DNA from: Callipepla californica brunnescens
Taxonomy: Eukaryota; Chordata; Aves; Galliformes; Odontophoridae
Length of the DNA stretch: 64,000 nt
Direction of reading: 5' to 3'
Assembly: GCA_023055505.1 (NCBI GenBank)
Contig: JALIRH010000004.1
Location: 52,271,115 to 52,335,114, forward strand
Part shown: positions 34,101 through 44,667 of the stretch, one piece after another
Numbering within the stretch: position 1 is the first letter of the stretch
Layout: the number at the start of each line of letters is the position of its first letter
Made by a program: the position numbers and the translations under genes
The notes under the pieces: generated by a model
Databases searched by the model: none
What the model saw: the letters and a program-made list of their open reading frames with translations, nothing else
Told to the model about the DNA's origin: nothing

Positions 34101-37100
34101 CCATGGCAGGAGCTGGAACTGGATGATCTCTAAGGTCCCCTCCAACCTAAGCCATTCTGTGACACAAAGCCCTTGCATGGAGGGCATTAAGTCCTTCTGA
34201 TGAAAAAACTCCAGGCAAGCAGAGTCTGCTGCCTTCAGGTGATATCTGTGATGCTGTCACTAAATCACTGTAGTTCTGAAGCTTACATCTCTTGAGAAAA
34301 AACAAGCTATAAAGACATGACAGAGCTGGGAACTGAGCTTACACCATCAGTTCCAATTTCCTCTGCTAACATAAGACTCTTCCTTTCTCGACTCAAGTGT
34401 GAGCACTCCCCAAGTTCCACTAACCTGCAGTGAAAAAAGGCATTCACTGCTCACACATCAAAACACCAGCAGATGAGCTGAGGCTTAGATCAGCTGTGCA
34501 GTGTACTCTGCCCAGGTTGGTTTGTGCCATCACAGCCAGGCCTCTGTAGGCAGCAAGGTGCATGCAAGCATCCCTCAACTTCACCCATCCTGCCTCTCTC
34601 ACATGGAGTGGAATATGACATACACATACACTTGTAAAATTACAACTGTCGGAGACTGATTTTGTGGTTACCAGCTAACTTTGTGCTGTATATCTCAAGC
34701 CAAGTATTAATTTTTCTTACCAGTTTCTTAATAGCAGCAATAATGTCTTCAAGATGCTGCACGATTTCCCCACTGAATGCACACTCCTCATTTTTCACGT
34801 GTTTTTCTAAAATAAACACAGTAAAATAAAAACAAACAGTTTTAAAGCTTCAAGTACTGCTTTATTGCTCTTCAAAGATAGCTCTGTGAGAGAAAGACTA
34901 GTTTAAAAATTATTTGCCAAATCTCTTTTGCCGTATTCTAAAGTAGGGCAGCATCTTTCACACTCCTCCTGGTGCTCAGAAAAGGCAGACGCATGGGGGG
35001 CATACGAGGTCCATGGGACCCGATGAAGTTCTCAGTCATAAAATGGCTCCAAGCTAAATTCTGCAGAAATGATCTTTCAAAACAATCATTCAGAGAAGTT
35101 TGCAGAGGTTATTAGCTACACTAAAAGCTCTGGATCAGAATAATTCCCTTTCAGGAGAGCATAGCTAATCTGTATAGTTTTTTTCTAAGCAGTTATGGCT
35201 TCATTATGTCTCTTCCCAACCAAAATACTAATCTGGATTCACACCAGCCTGAACTGAGGCTTATGTTACTGCAGAAGCTACTCTTTGCATTGTTAAATTA
35301 ATTTAGCTTGAGCTAGAATAAGAATTACTGGGATTTGAATTCATCCAGAAGATTGTTGTGCCTGTTACAGTAGCACGACGCTTTTGATACCCTGATTTTT
35401 GTAACAGAGACTAAAACACTCACAAGGGAAAGGCATAAATTCTCAGACCACAAAGTGGATTTCTCCTTATCCTGACGTAGCAGGAGCAGAGGCACATTGC
35501 TGTGCCCACCCAGCTCCAGGCCTGCTGAGCAGCACCCGCCAGCGTGGTACCTTCTGCGAACTCAGCTCGCAGCAGGAGAGGTGCCACAAAACAAGCCCAT
35601 GTATGGAGCAAACAGCAGTGTGGGTGGCACAAAAGGAGAATTTGCCCCAGTTTCATCAATTAGTGGCAGTTCCAGACAATTCTTTCTGATGATAGCAGGC
35701 TGAAACCACCGCCTTTCAAACAGCTTTAATTCAACACGATGATGCGCTGTTTACCTCAGAAACGTAACAAGGTGTAGGGTGCATTGCACATCAATAAAAA
35801 CCCACGTTAAAATCTAAGTTCTGCTTGTGAATCTTATTTTTCCAGTCCTTAAGGTCATCTCCCTTTCAGAGCCCCTCTTGATTTCCTTTATCTGTTTGAT
35901 CCTTTTGTAAAACCTTTCTGTTTCTTTCTTTTACTATGCTCCAAGATTCGTTATTTCGTACCACCTCCATCACTGTCAAAACTCTTTATGAAACCCTTGA
36001 GCCTTTTAAAAGGAGCACAGAAATCAAAGTGACATGCAGAAAACATCAGCTATCCACTTCTTGGCCTCTCCCATCCAGAGCCACAAGCACACACCTCCTG
36101 CTCCAAAACAGCAGCAGTCACAGCTCATCCCCTCCACACAGCAGGACATCACTTGCACATCATGCTCTTAAACACTGTCAGCCAGTGCTTACTCACACCT
36201 GCAATCATTCCTCCAAACCACTTGGTCCTTAGGGCACATGATGGACTGCACCTGGCAGTGGCCAGCAGGGCAGAGCCCTGTTACCCTCAGACATTAACTG
36301 GTGTGGTATTTCTACATCAAATCAGACCTCATACTACAGTTTATGTCACCCCAAGCCATTCATCTCATCCGTGCATGCTTTTTTTCTGACCTCTAGGTTT
36401 TAAGCTCTATTAGGGACTTTATATTTGTACAGTCTTTGAAACTAAGCTGTTGAGATGATGCCCTGCAACAAATTTCAGAAGAAATGGGGAAGCTCAGATC
36501 CTTGTTCCATCCAGTCCTTCATTTGACAGCTGAGGCCTTCAGACACATATCTGTAACTACAGGCTGTGCCCAGCCCTGGTTATTTATAAGAAACCAGTTT
36601 CGTTAGACAAGAATAACTCTCCATCACAGTTAAACAGATTTGACAGCAACGGAAAGTTTTGAATGTTCTGAAACTGGAAAATTTGAAATGATTACCAGAG
36701 GCAATATCCCTCGGTGTGCAATCCACCCTTTGGGACTGCTCAGCCTTAATAGTTGTCTGCTCCTACTTCTCAAAGGAATACTCTGGAGCTAGATAAAGCT
36801 TGTTTGAAATTTATCTCCTTGCTATTTAGATTATTTGGTGCTTTTTCTCTAGAAAGCTTTATTACTCTTTGCTCAATTTCCTCGCTTACACTCGGAGCAA
36901 TCCTTCTTTCGCAAGATGATTAATCTTTCCTTTTAAAGCAAATTTATTCTGCTTTTAGTTATTGCTCCATCTCCTTCATAAAGGCCTTCACACCAAATTG
37001 CTGATTGCTGAACTGTTCCAATTTTGCATCTCTGTAATCCACTCAGCTACCTTAAAAGCAGACTGTATATTTTACAGGAGGCAGAGTGATAAATGTGATT

Positions 37101-38152
37101 CTATAGGTCACATTTATCTTCCAAGATGGCCCAAAAGCTCCATCAGCAGATTTTTGTCTGATACAGACCAGGAAAAAAATTAAAAAAAACATTAAAGAGA
37201 ATTTAAGAGCTTACAACCACTCAGTGCCTAAAACGGTTGAACCGCTTTCAGCCTATTTAAAATGTCCTTCCTGCACATACCGTGCCACGTGCTCATTTTA
37301 GAGGCTGCGGGGACCACAAGCACCTGCCTCGCATCACCTGCCATGACCACGGAGCAAGGTGCATTTGCTTTTGTTATGTACCACCAGATTTCTGATTGAA
37401 GCAAAACTTTCCTCAACACTGCCCCACAATGTCACCATCGTGAGCAGGTTTGTGATACAGGTATAAACTACAGTGAAAATTATGTTTTAAACCTTGTTTC
37501 CAGAAATAAGATGCAGTGGAAAGGCTTGAAGAAAAGCCCTAGACATACGTGCTTGCCAAAAAGTCTTGAGAGTCCCACAGAGGAACCAGATGGCCACATA
37601 TGTGATAATAAAACCAAAAAGACAAGGAGGATATGTGTTAATAACCATGGCAGTCATCTCGTTTAGAAACACACGGCCTACACACAGCTTGTCTCCACCA
37701 AACACTTGCAGTGACTCTTTCCTTTAGATTTTATGTCTTCCACATTAACCCAATCATCCGACTTGCAGAAAGATGGCCAGCACAGCCATGGGGATAACGC
37801 CAGCGGTGCTTTCTGAGGATATTTATGACAAAGAATGCTAAAAAATACTTATTTTCCCTATTAAGCTGTGACCTCCCTATCTTTCCAGTGCAAAATGGAC
37901 AATAGAAAATGTAGCACTGCTCCAGGTTGGGGGCTTTCCCTGCTCCTGGTCACACCAGGCGATGGGGCCACGTCCCAGCGACAGCAGCCCTCCCTCCACA
38001 CATGGCAGAGCCGCATCCTGGCACGGGGAACTGGAGGTGCTCAGCAGCCCCCAGCCCCATGCACACTCACCCAGGCTCTGCAGGCGATGGATGGCAGCCA
38101 GCGCTACCACGGAGGGGGGCCATGCCACAGTGCCTGGCTCAGACCTCAACAT
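16187..38152 (-). CDS. CCDC175: CCDC175, coiled-coil domain protein 175
   Basis: A long coiled-coil protein of unknown function. I assembled 19 exons whose phases all fit: 38152-38071, 34806-34721, 32827-32716, 31042-30907, 29987-29759, 28963-28841, 27663-27554, 25519-25438, 23993-23857, 23728-23618, 23074-23003, 21873-21738, 21272-21141, 19088-18950, 18661-18582, 18299-18147, 17177-17075, 16953-16910, 16423-16187. They total 2304 nt, 767 residues (human about 793). The product is almost entirely Glu/Lys/Leu-rich helix; residues such as ALVTASRESGAAKMNQLQSA and EEKRWARTREEMEAK are typical. Its place between JKAMP and RTN1 fixes the name. Exon 13 uses a rare GAG acceptor, exon 15 a weak GTAAAA donor, and exon 18 is only 44 nt. 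The C-terminal 30 residues lose coiled-coil character. Exon 1 and the last exon are the least certain. Confidence 0.93.
17278..17480 (-). repeat. CR1 fragment in CCDC175 intron 16
   Basis: Starts CATAGAATCACAGCATGGTT, then GGGTTGGAAGGGACC, and runs through the typical GGGACACCTCCCTGCAGAGC and CATCCAGCCTGG blocks. About 200 bp of reverse-oriented CR1, roughly 100 bp upstream (gene sense) of exon 17. Confidence 0.92.
17507..17600 (-). repeat. CR1 remnant in CCDC175 intron 16
   Basis: GGATCATAGGAATGGCTTAG then GTTGGAAAGGACCTTAGAAA: a second reverse-oriented CR1 end next to the previous copy, from a different subfamily. Confidence 0.8.
21434..21565 (-). repeat. CR1 remnant in CCDC175 intron 12
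   Basis: GGGGAGAGACCTCTGGAGGA, CTTGTCCAACCCCACCTGCT and CAAGCAGGGCCACCTGGAGC are standard CR1 sequence in reverse orientation. Confidence 0.8.
22000..22195 (+). repeat. CR1 3'-end remnant in CCDC175 intron 11
   Basis: GGTTGGATGTTAGGAGGAAA, GAGCTGTGGGTGCCC and a final CTACTCTGTGATTTTATGAT mark a plus-oriented CR1 end, antisense to CCDC175. Confidence 0.85.
24546..24985 (-). repeat. CR1 fragment, about 440 bp, in CCDC175 intron 8
   Basis: The longest CR1 copy in the window: AGAATCATAGAATCACAGAA at its left, then the GGGACACCTCCCTCTACAGC and TTCTTTCTAATATCTAGTCT blocks, ending in ORF2 C-terminal sequence. Its right end holds a 24-25 bp tandem duplication (CCAGGAGGAAGAACCCCAAC appears twice). 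Confidence 0.93.
25582..25800 (-). repeat. CR1 fragment in CCDC175 intron 7
   Basis: CATAGAACCATAGAACAGCT then TGAGTTGGAAGTGACC, CACCTCCAGGGACATGGCAT and CTGGGCAGCCCATTCCAGCA: a reverse-oriented CR1 end about 60 bp upstream (gene sense) of exon 8. Confidence 0.92.
28305..28400. repeat. AT / ATAC / AC microsatellite
   Basis: Compound simple repeat of TATA, ATAC and AC steps in CCDC175 intron 6, broken by a short unique segment. Confidence 0.85.
29563..29603. repeat. (TG)n-(CA)n compound microsatellite
   Basis: A TG run (29564-29582) and a CA run (29590-29603) are separated by about seven bases, so the locus is self-complementary. Confidence 0.85.
30191..30315 (-). repeat. CR1 fragment in CCDC175 intron 4
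   Basis: TCATAGGCTCATGGAATGGT then TTGGGTTGGAAGGGGCC, GGGACACCTCCCACTAGAGC and CATCCAGCCTGG, reverse orientation. Confidence 0.9.
31985..32075 (-). repeat. CR1 remnant in CCDC175 intron 3
   Basis: TAGAATCCTAGAATCATTGC, then AAAAAGACCACCCAAAACAT and CTAAACCACATCCCTCAACG: a diverged reverse-oriented CR1 end. Confidence 0.7.
34020..34166 (+). repeat. CR1 3'-end remnant in CCDC175 intron 2
   Basis: TCCCTGGAGGTGCCCAAGGC, CTGGATGATCTCTAAGGTCC and CCTCCAACCTAAGCCATTCT followed by GTGA mark a plus-oriented CR1 end. Confidence 0.88.
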
Positions 38153-38174
38153 GGCAGTTGGGCCAGGCTATGCC

Positions 38175-38187
38175 GTTGCTAGGACAC
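38175..38187 (-). promoter_or_regulatory. CCDC175: RFX X-box-like motif upstream of CCDC175
   Basis: On the minus strand the site reads GTGTCC-T-AGCAAC. It matches the X-box form GTNRCC(N0-3)RGYAAC with one mismatch in the left half and a perfect right half. It is 23 bp upstream of the inferred start codon, the usual position of X-boxes in ciliary gene promoters. Function is inferred. Confidence 0.55.
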
Positions 38188-38659
38188 TGGGCACTGCAGA
38201 CCAACAGCCACACTCTGTCACCTCAGCTCCGTGGAGATCACACTGGGTCTGCCTCCAGAGAGACCAAAATATTACTATAAACCTGTAAGGGTCTTGGACC
38301 ATGCGTTAAATGGCATTCTTGCAAGTGCAATGAAGAAAGTACTGCTAGTCACTGGCAGTTAAACATGATAATTTCTGGCCTTGGAGGCTACGCTGGCACC
38401 ACACCTTTCAAAATGTGCAAGGTTTAGAAATAACGGTAATTACGTATAGATTCTTTATTTGCTGTTACAGCTGAATTACTTTTTGAAGCTTTCCTATGCA
38501 GCTGTGGCAGCTAAAATATATCTTTTAATCAACACAATCACTTGCGTTGGCCTTATCACCTTAAAAATGGGAGCTCTAAGAACAAATACCTTCTATTCAA
38601 ATTTTAAGATAAAATTAAGTTTGCTTGTGGGAATATCAGGTGAAACAACTGATTTGACC

Positions 38660-38800
38660 CTGGATGTATTCAAGAACTGTGCACATAGGGCACTGAGGGA
38701 CATGGTTTGGTGGGCAAAATTGGAGGTAGTGGATGGTTGGACAAGACGATCTTAGAGGTCTTTTACAACGCTAATAATTCTGTGATTCTATTCAATGATT
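38660..38800 (+). repeat. CR1 3'-end remnant
   Basis: GTAGTGGATGGTTGGACAAG, CGATCTTAGAGGTCTTTTAC and the tail TAATTCTGTGATTCTATT show a plus-oriented CR1 end about 0.5 kb upstream of CCDC175. Confidence 0.88.
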
Positions 38801-39217
38801 CTTTGATTATTTCCACATGGACTGAGCTCAAAGATACAAATAATCAGCAGGACAACATCACTCCTTAATTATCTAAAAAATTCAAATACAAAGTGCTGCC
38901 GTTTCCCTCTGGAGATAACCAACTTGTTAAGGGATGGCCCCTTCTTTCCTGCATATTTATGGCTGCTGTCACCTCGCCAGGCTATTACTGGAGACCTTCT
39001 TCATTCACGGTCAGTATTGATTTACAGCTCAGCAAGGGACAATCAGCAAAGGCAGTGGCATCCTTCACCTCTGGGTCGCTAAGAAACTGCTCTGGAAATT
39101 GCCAGCAACTACCCTGTATTGAATGGCTTGCTGTTGACTCTATACATCAGTGTCTGCTGCTTTGTAGGACGTAGCAAACTTCTGGTGATGCTCTTCCTCA
39201 GTTTGAACATGACAAAG

Positions 39218-39400
39218 TAGAATCACAGAATCACTGACGTTGGAAAAGACCGTGAAGATCATCCAGTCCAACCACCACTGCATCCCCACCATGCCCACTA
39301 ACCATGTCTCTTGGTGCCACTTCTACATTTTTCTTGAACACCTCCAGGGACAGTGACTCCACCACCTCTCTGAGCAGCCCATGCCAATCACCTTTCAAAG
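39218..39400 (-). repeat. CR1 fragment
   Basis: TAGAATCACAGAATCACTGA then CGTTGGAAAAGACCGTGAAG, ACCATGTCTCTTGGTGCCAC and GAACACCTCCAGGGACAGTG: a reverse-oriented CR1 3' end. Confidence 0.92.
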
Positions 39401-40619
39401 AAGACAATTTTCCCAGTTACTTCCAGTTATCTCCTAGAATCAGTGGATCCATGTCTTTTTTGCACTATAGGCAGAACAATAGTATCTGGGTGAGCTTAGT
39501 GGGCCTTAGACTAGTAGAACTATCTGTAGACTTGGGCTTCCAGATGAGCTATGCTATCTGGCTTAATAAAAAGCCATTTGCTTTGTAGGATTGCTAATTT
39601 GTTAACTACAAGATAAGGACTCATTAGAAAGAAAGGGCCCTCTTTTTCTGGAAATCCTTTGTAGCCTTAGGGCAGGAATCAGGCTTCAATGAACCTAATG
39701 GTTCCAGAGAGCAGGCAGTTTGGTACCTGGCCAGTAGTTGAAATTCAGGCACCTCTGGGCCAAGTAAACAAATTGTATTCTATAATGCCAAAGTCCTGGG
39801 GGAAAGTTTTCAATGTTTTCAGTGAATTTAGACCATGAACTGGAAATTATACTTGAGGAAATGAAGTTAATTTCTTTTCAGCCAATTATGCACTTCTAGA
39901 TATTATTTTACCCATTGTTTCTGTTTGTTTGATATTAGTTCAGTAAGACGTTGTCCACAGATGTTGCTTTCAAATTCTGAACAAAGATGAGGAGGGTAAA
40001 GGTGGAAATAAAAAGCACATGCATGAGCAAAGGACAGGTCATAGACTAGGGTGGTTTTACAACTGCAGCAGCACATTTAAGCTATGAAATACTTTGATTT
40101 CTATCCCTTCTAGGAACTCATTGCTGCCTTGAGGTGGAAATAATTTCAGCTCTTGTGTTGATCACCAAATGGGGAAAGCCAAATCCCTGACCAGCCCTAT
40201 GGTAAGAAGAGCAAGACAACACAGCACCAACTTGTAAAAGCTACCAGATCTGAATCAGCAAAATAAGGGTAGTGGTGGAGGATCTGCTCTCTCCTTCATT
40301 TTACTACAAGTCACAGTCATGCTTAGCATAAATGAAAATTTCCATAGCTCAAGATTCTCTCAACCTGCTCAACAGAGTCCACAGCACTTCACTGCAGAGG
40401 AAGGAAGATTTGCTCAAGTCTCTTGTGACTGGAGAGCTGTGGGAGTACCTCTGGCTAAATGGCAGTGGAAGCAATATTTTCTTTTAATTTGCACTATTGA
40501 TATAGTATGTGAGTCATAGACTTGTGATTGCTGTTGCCAAAGTGGGTGCGATAATACACTTGAGGCTAAGGGAGAATCTTGGTTATATCCTGATGTCAGA
40601 AGTTAAATTTTAACGGAGA

Positions 40620-40642
40620 GGGGAGGGGAGAGGAGGGGAGGG
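40620..40642 (+). repeat. G-quadruplex-type G-rich tract
   Basis: Four runs of G on the plus strand (GGGG, GGGG, GGGG, GGG) are separated by loops of 1, 6 and 1 bases, a canonical G4 pattern, inside a longer purine tract (about 40612-40652). Confidence 0.8.
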
Positions 40643-40970
40643 ACAGGAGAGGTCCTTCCCCACATCAGTTCTTATGAGAAGGTTACAGCCACACCTCTTC
40701 CTTATTAAGTTCTGCAAAGTTGCTCATCACTGGCGTTCTGCTGGTAACCATTCAGTAATTACCTTTAGTCTGTGCCAGAGGTGATGCTTTTTCACTCAGC
40801 ATAACAGGCTAATAAACCTGTAGATGTACTTTCCCCAACAAGCATCAGTGGAATTAGGAGGAATGAAACTCATGTGTAACTTGGCAAGTGAAGAATATTT
40901 TGTATGAAGACATCTGCTTTTCAAGTCACTTCACTGCCTGGATGCTCCTTTTCCATTTCCTCTTCCTATG

Positions 40971-41056
40971 CCTTTTCCTATTCCTTCCCCTTCCCCTTTC
41001 TTTTCTCCTTTCTCTTCTTCTTTCCCTTCCCTTTCCATTTCCCCCTCCCCTTCTCC
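40971..41056. repeat. Polypyrimidine tract
   Basis: About 85 bases almost wholly C and T on the plus strand (TTCC and CTTT steps), of the kind able to form triplex DNA. Confidence 0.85.
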
Positions 41057-42284
41057 ATTATTGGTTAAAATCACATCTATAAAATATAAACATTTTTGGA
41101 CTGTTATGGGCTACTTTACATCACTTTGGCTAAATTACAGGGCTGTAAAAAGAATAAAAACAGAACTAATCTCCTCTTTGCAGCTCCCTCATAAAGGAAA
41201 ATATGTGCAAAATGGCCTTACAGTGAACACCGATTAGCTTCACTGGTCTGAATTATTTCACAGCTTAAGCAGAGAGCCATGAGGCTGCAGAAAATTGCAG
41301 CCTTGAGGGTGAATCACTTTGATATTCAGTGAACACAAGAAATGAGTCTGAGCTGCTCGTCCAGCTGCAGACAGGAGGGTAAAGCAATAAAAGTATGTTA
41401 GGCACACTTCATCTTTTGGTCTTTGTGGATAGATTCCTGCTGCAGTTCTTTCCTATCCTCCTGTTTTCATGGTCTCTTCTGCATCCTCAGGCATTTGGGC
41501 TGAGGCAGAGCAGCTACAAAAGGGACAATGAGGAATGGGCGCTGCAGAGATGATGCTCGCCTGAGTGCTGCTTGGTCTCAGTATCTTTCCCCTATATCCT
41601 ACTGCAGGACAGGGTTTTGCTCCTCTCTCCCATAAAGGTGAAGAGCAGCAAGAAAGCGCAGCAGAAAGAGCCCACCCCCCTTCTTTGTGAGGCATTGCAG
41701 TTACTGATCTCACCAGAGAACACCTCTCCCTCACCAAATGCCATCTGTCCCACAGTGGCAGCCGGTCTCACCAGCCTCCTCCACGCCAGCAGCCTCACTC
41801 CACTCACTCCCTCCTTCCCAGGAAGCTCATATGCACAATGACTGATGAAGCAGCTCTTAATTCTCTGCCTGAGAAAAGACAACATTAAGAAGAAACACAG
41901 AGTGCTTGCTGTTTGCAAAGCTGCACTGGGTAAACACAGGAGCTTGCCATGCATTTCCCTGTGCCCATATGGAGAAGGAAAAGCTTACAGACTTAGAGCC
42001 GACACGCTCATAACCTGCCAGGACAGGGACGGGAGCCAGACACCATGTGCAGGGAGATGGCAAAGCTGTCGGGAAGAAGACAGCCTCCCTTTATCGGGAT
42101 TAGCTGCTCACAGAATATCACATCTTTCTGCTCTCCTCCAAACTCCAGGGCTTCCCTGACACTGATGTGTTTAGGATCTTATTCCAACTAGATTAATACT
42201 AAAGAGGAGAGGAAGCATAAAAGAGATCAGCAGCAGCTCAGAGGCAAATAAACACGGAGGCTGGAGAAAGATAACACTGCTGAA

Positions 42285-42385
42285 GCACTGAGCAGCAGTG
42301 GAGGTGCTGCGTGGAGCCAGGAGCTGCACCTGACGATCCTGATGGTTCCCCTTCCAACCTGGGATGATCCCATGATTCCAGAGAC
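42285..42385 (+). repeat. CR1 3'-end remnant
   Basis: GGAGCTGCACCTGACGATCC, TTCCCCTTCCAACCTGGGAT and the tail GATCCCATGATTCC mark a plus-oriented CR1 end. Confidence 0.78.
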
Positions 42386-43065
42386 AAGAGCATTCCCGTT
42401 CTGCATGAAACCACCAGTGGAGTATTCAATTCAAGGTACACAGACAGCTATTCAAGTGACATAAAGCACCGACAGAGCACTTCTGTAGCTATTAAACATC
42501 TCCTTCACAGGCAGTAACTTAGGAACATACAGGGGAAAGCTTCACGAGCCTTCTCTGCGAACACGCACAGGGCCTCCATCACCGCAAACCGTGCAGGAGT
42601 CAGCAGGGCTTTGCTAACAAGGACTGCAGAAGCTTCAGGCACGCCGGCTCTCTCCCAGCCATCTTCATCTTTCTGCACACCGTCTTCAAGGGTATGGTGG
42701 GAAGTCCTGCTGTGATCCCAGAAAGGTGACAGTGGTCGTGGGCAGCTCCAGCATGGGACGCGTGAAATCCGATGGCCTTTAAATTGTCTCTGCCCACAAC
42801 ACGAACCCATCTCATCTTGCTCACATGCAGAGTGATGCTGTCAAATACACTGAAAGTCAAGGGCTTCAAGGAAGCTTGGGTGCTGGTTTGGAGTGGCCCG
42901 GTGTGAGACGAGAAAGTGCGAGTGGGAGAGGTGGACTGTAAGCGTGCAGTTGGGGTGATGGGGTCTGGAGAGAGGGCGATGCTGGAAGGGACAAAAATGG
43001 GAGTCTTGAGCTTTCTAGGCTTTTAATAATGCAAGAATATTTGGTCACTGCCAGAAGGTTTTTTT

Positions 43066-43076
43066 TTTATTTTATT
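43066..43076 (-). terminator. RTN1 distal poly(A) signals, overlapping pair
   Basis: Two AATAAA hexamers on the minus strand share one base. Downstream (lower coordinates) the sequence changes to unrelated intergenic DNA. Confidence 0.45.
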
Positions 43077-44155
43077 TCCAAACGTACAGAAGATTTAGCT
43101 GTTAAATCCTGCGAACAGTTCAATACTACAGAAAGTTAGCGTTGGGTGCAACTACGTTGCTGCTGCTCAGAGAGAACATCGTTACTGGACCGCGGGATGG
43201 GACATTAAATAAATGTGGTCACTGACAAAGCCATTCTCCTGAGAGCCAGGACATGCACTGGTCACTTGCAGGAAAGCCTAAGAGGCAGATGAGGCAGGGG
43301 ATAGGTGTTGAATTTTAACACCTGGCTGCAAACTGAACAAGGCACCTGCTGAACAAGCAGGTTTCGTTTGATCAAAAGGAGCACGAGTCACACGGAGGTG
43401 TTCGGTGCCGTCACTGAGAAAAGATGTTCGTGTCTCTATGCAGGTGACAAGTAAAACATGCTCTGGTATTTTTAAATAAGAGCAAAGAAGAGTATCTAAA
43501 TATAAACCTTAAATGAAAATAACGGTATCTGAGGCCCGCCCCAAGAATTAACTGTCCCACAGCCAAGCCAGTTTTCTGCCACCTCTTCCCATTTGTGCTA
43601 CACATTGGTACACAGCTAGGCACCACTGCGGCCTGCCCTAGGACAAATGACACCGTGCCCATGTGTAGCAGATGCAGGAGCATTAAATGAACAAATCAAA
43701 GGAGATATATCAAGTCAGGAAGTTCAGAAGAGCATTTTAAGACCTAGAGAGGCTGCTGGACAGGCTTCATACCACAGGCGGTTGTGTGGGACTGCACTGT
43801 TTTATGAAGCAAAGCACACATGTGGATCACAGGGGAAGGGGGAGAAGGAATCCATCTGCCCAGTCTGCCAATGCCAAAGTAATTCCGACGGCGACGAGAG
43901 GGAGGACTTTTTACATTTAGTAACATTTATTTCTGCATTCGGTATCAAGTACATAAGTGCAAATATTCAGAGTCCATAATTAAGTCCATTAGGAACTACA
44001 GAGAATGTCATACAAATTGTAACAAATTGAACAAGCTGGAACTTTCCAGTTGCCATACATGTAAATCAGCCTGTCAGTCCCTTACGACAAAAGTACTGGG
44101 TTTTGTTTTTGCTTTTTGGAGTTATACAAAACTGATTACCATAAGTACCGATTAC

Positions 44156-44166
44156 TTTATTTTATT
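44156..44166 (-). terminator. RTN1 proximal poly(A) signals, overlapping pair
   Basis: TTTATTTTATT on the plus strand gives two overlapping AATAAA hexamers on the minus strand, about 500 bp past the stop. Confidence 0.5.
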
Positions 44167-44667
44167 TGTGCTGGAAAACACTAAAACATCAGTCTACACT
44201 TCTATATAGTTAATAAAGATGAATCCAACCAGCAACCCAGTGACGTAGAAGCAATTTTAACTATTGCATCAGTGCGCTAAGCAGGAAAGCCCCTAGCCAC
44301 ATGTAACATTGAAAGTTATAGAAGCAATGCCAATAGAAGAAGGAAAAACACTAAAAAAATAAAATAAAATAAAAAGGTCAATATTATTTAGGCGCTCACC
44401 ATCATGCACTTTATAAGCAACACAAAAAACCACATCTAGTACACTTTTCTCTTTGCTATACTTTAGTGCTTGACACAAGTGATTGCAAATATTCTAAGTG
44501 CAGAAGCAGCAGGGGAAAAGCACTGCTTCCGAGTTTTATGTTTCTAATATTACGGTGTCGAGAAAAAAAAGAACGATAAATTTGCAGTAAAGTGTAAGAA
44601 CAGAGCTGCTTCACTCCAGGTTCCCCCGTTACTCATTACTGTAGTCGATGGATTCTTGATGCCTGCT

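Larger units (their letters stand above)
38190..43060. other. CCDC175-RTN1 intergenic interval
   Basis: No exon is supported. It holds four features listed separately (CR1 copies near 38660, 39218 and 42285, and G-rich and pyrimidine tracts near 40620-41060). Open frames such as 41592-41954 (-) and 41845-42159 (+) have no recognisable product. Confidence 0.6.
43060..44667 (-). other. RTN1: RTN1 3' UTR (inferred extent)
   Basis: Downstream of the RTN1 stop on the minus strand. AATAAA pairs (minus) occur at 44166-44156, which would give a UTR of about 0.5 kb, and at 43076-43066, which would give about 1.6 kb. No coding exon is seen. Confidence 0.55.
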
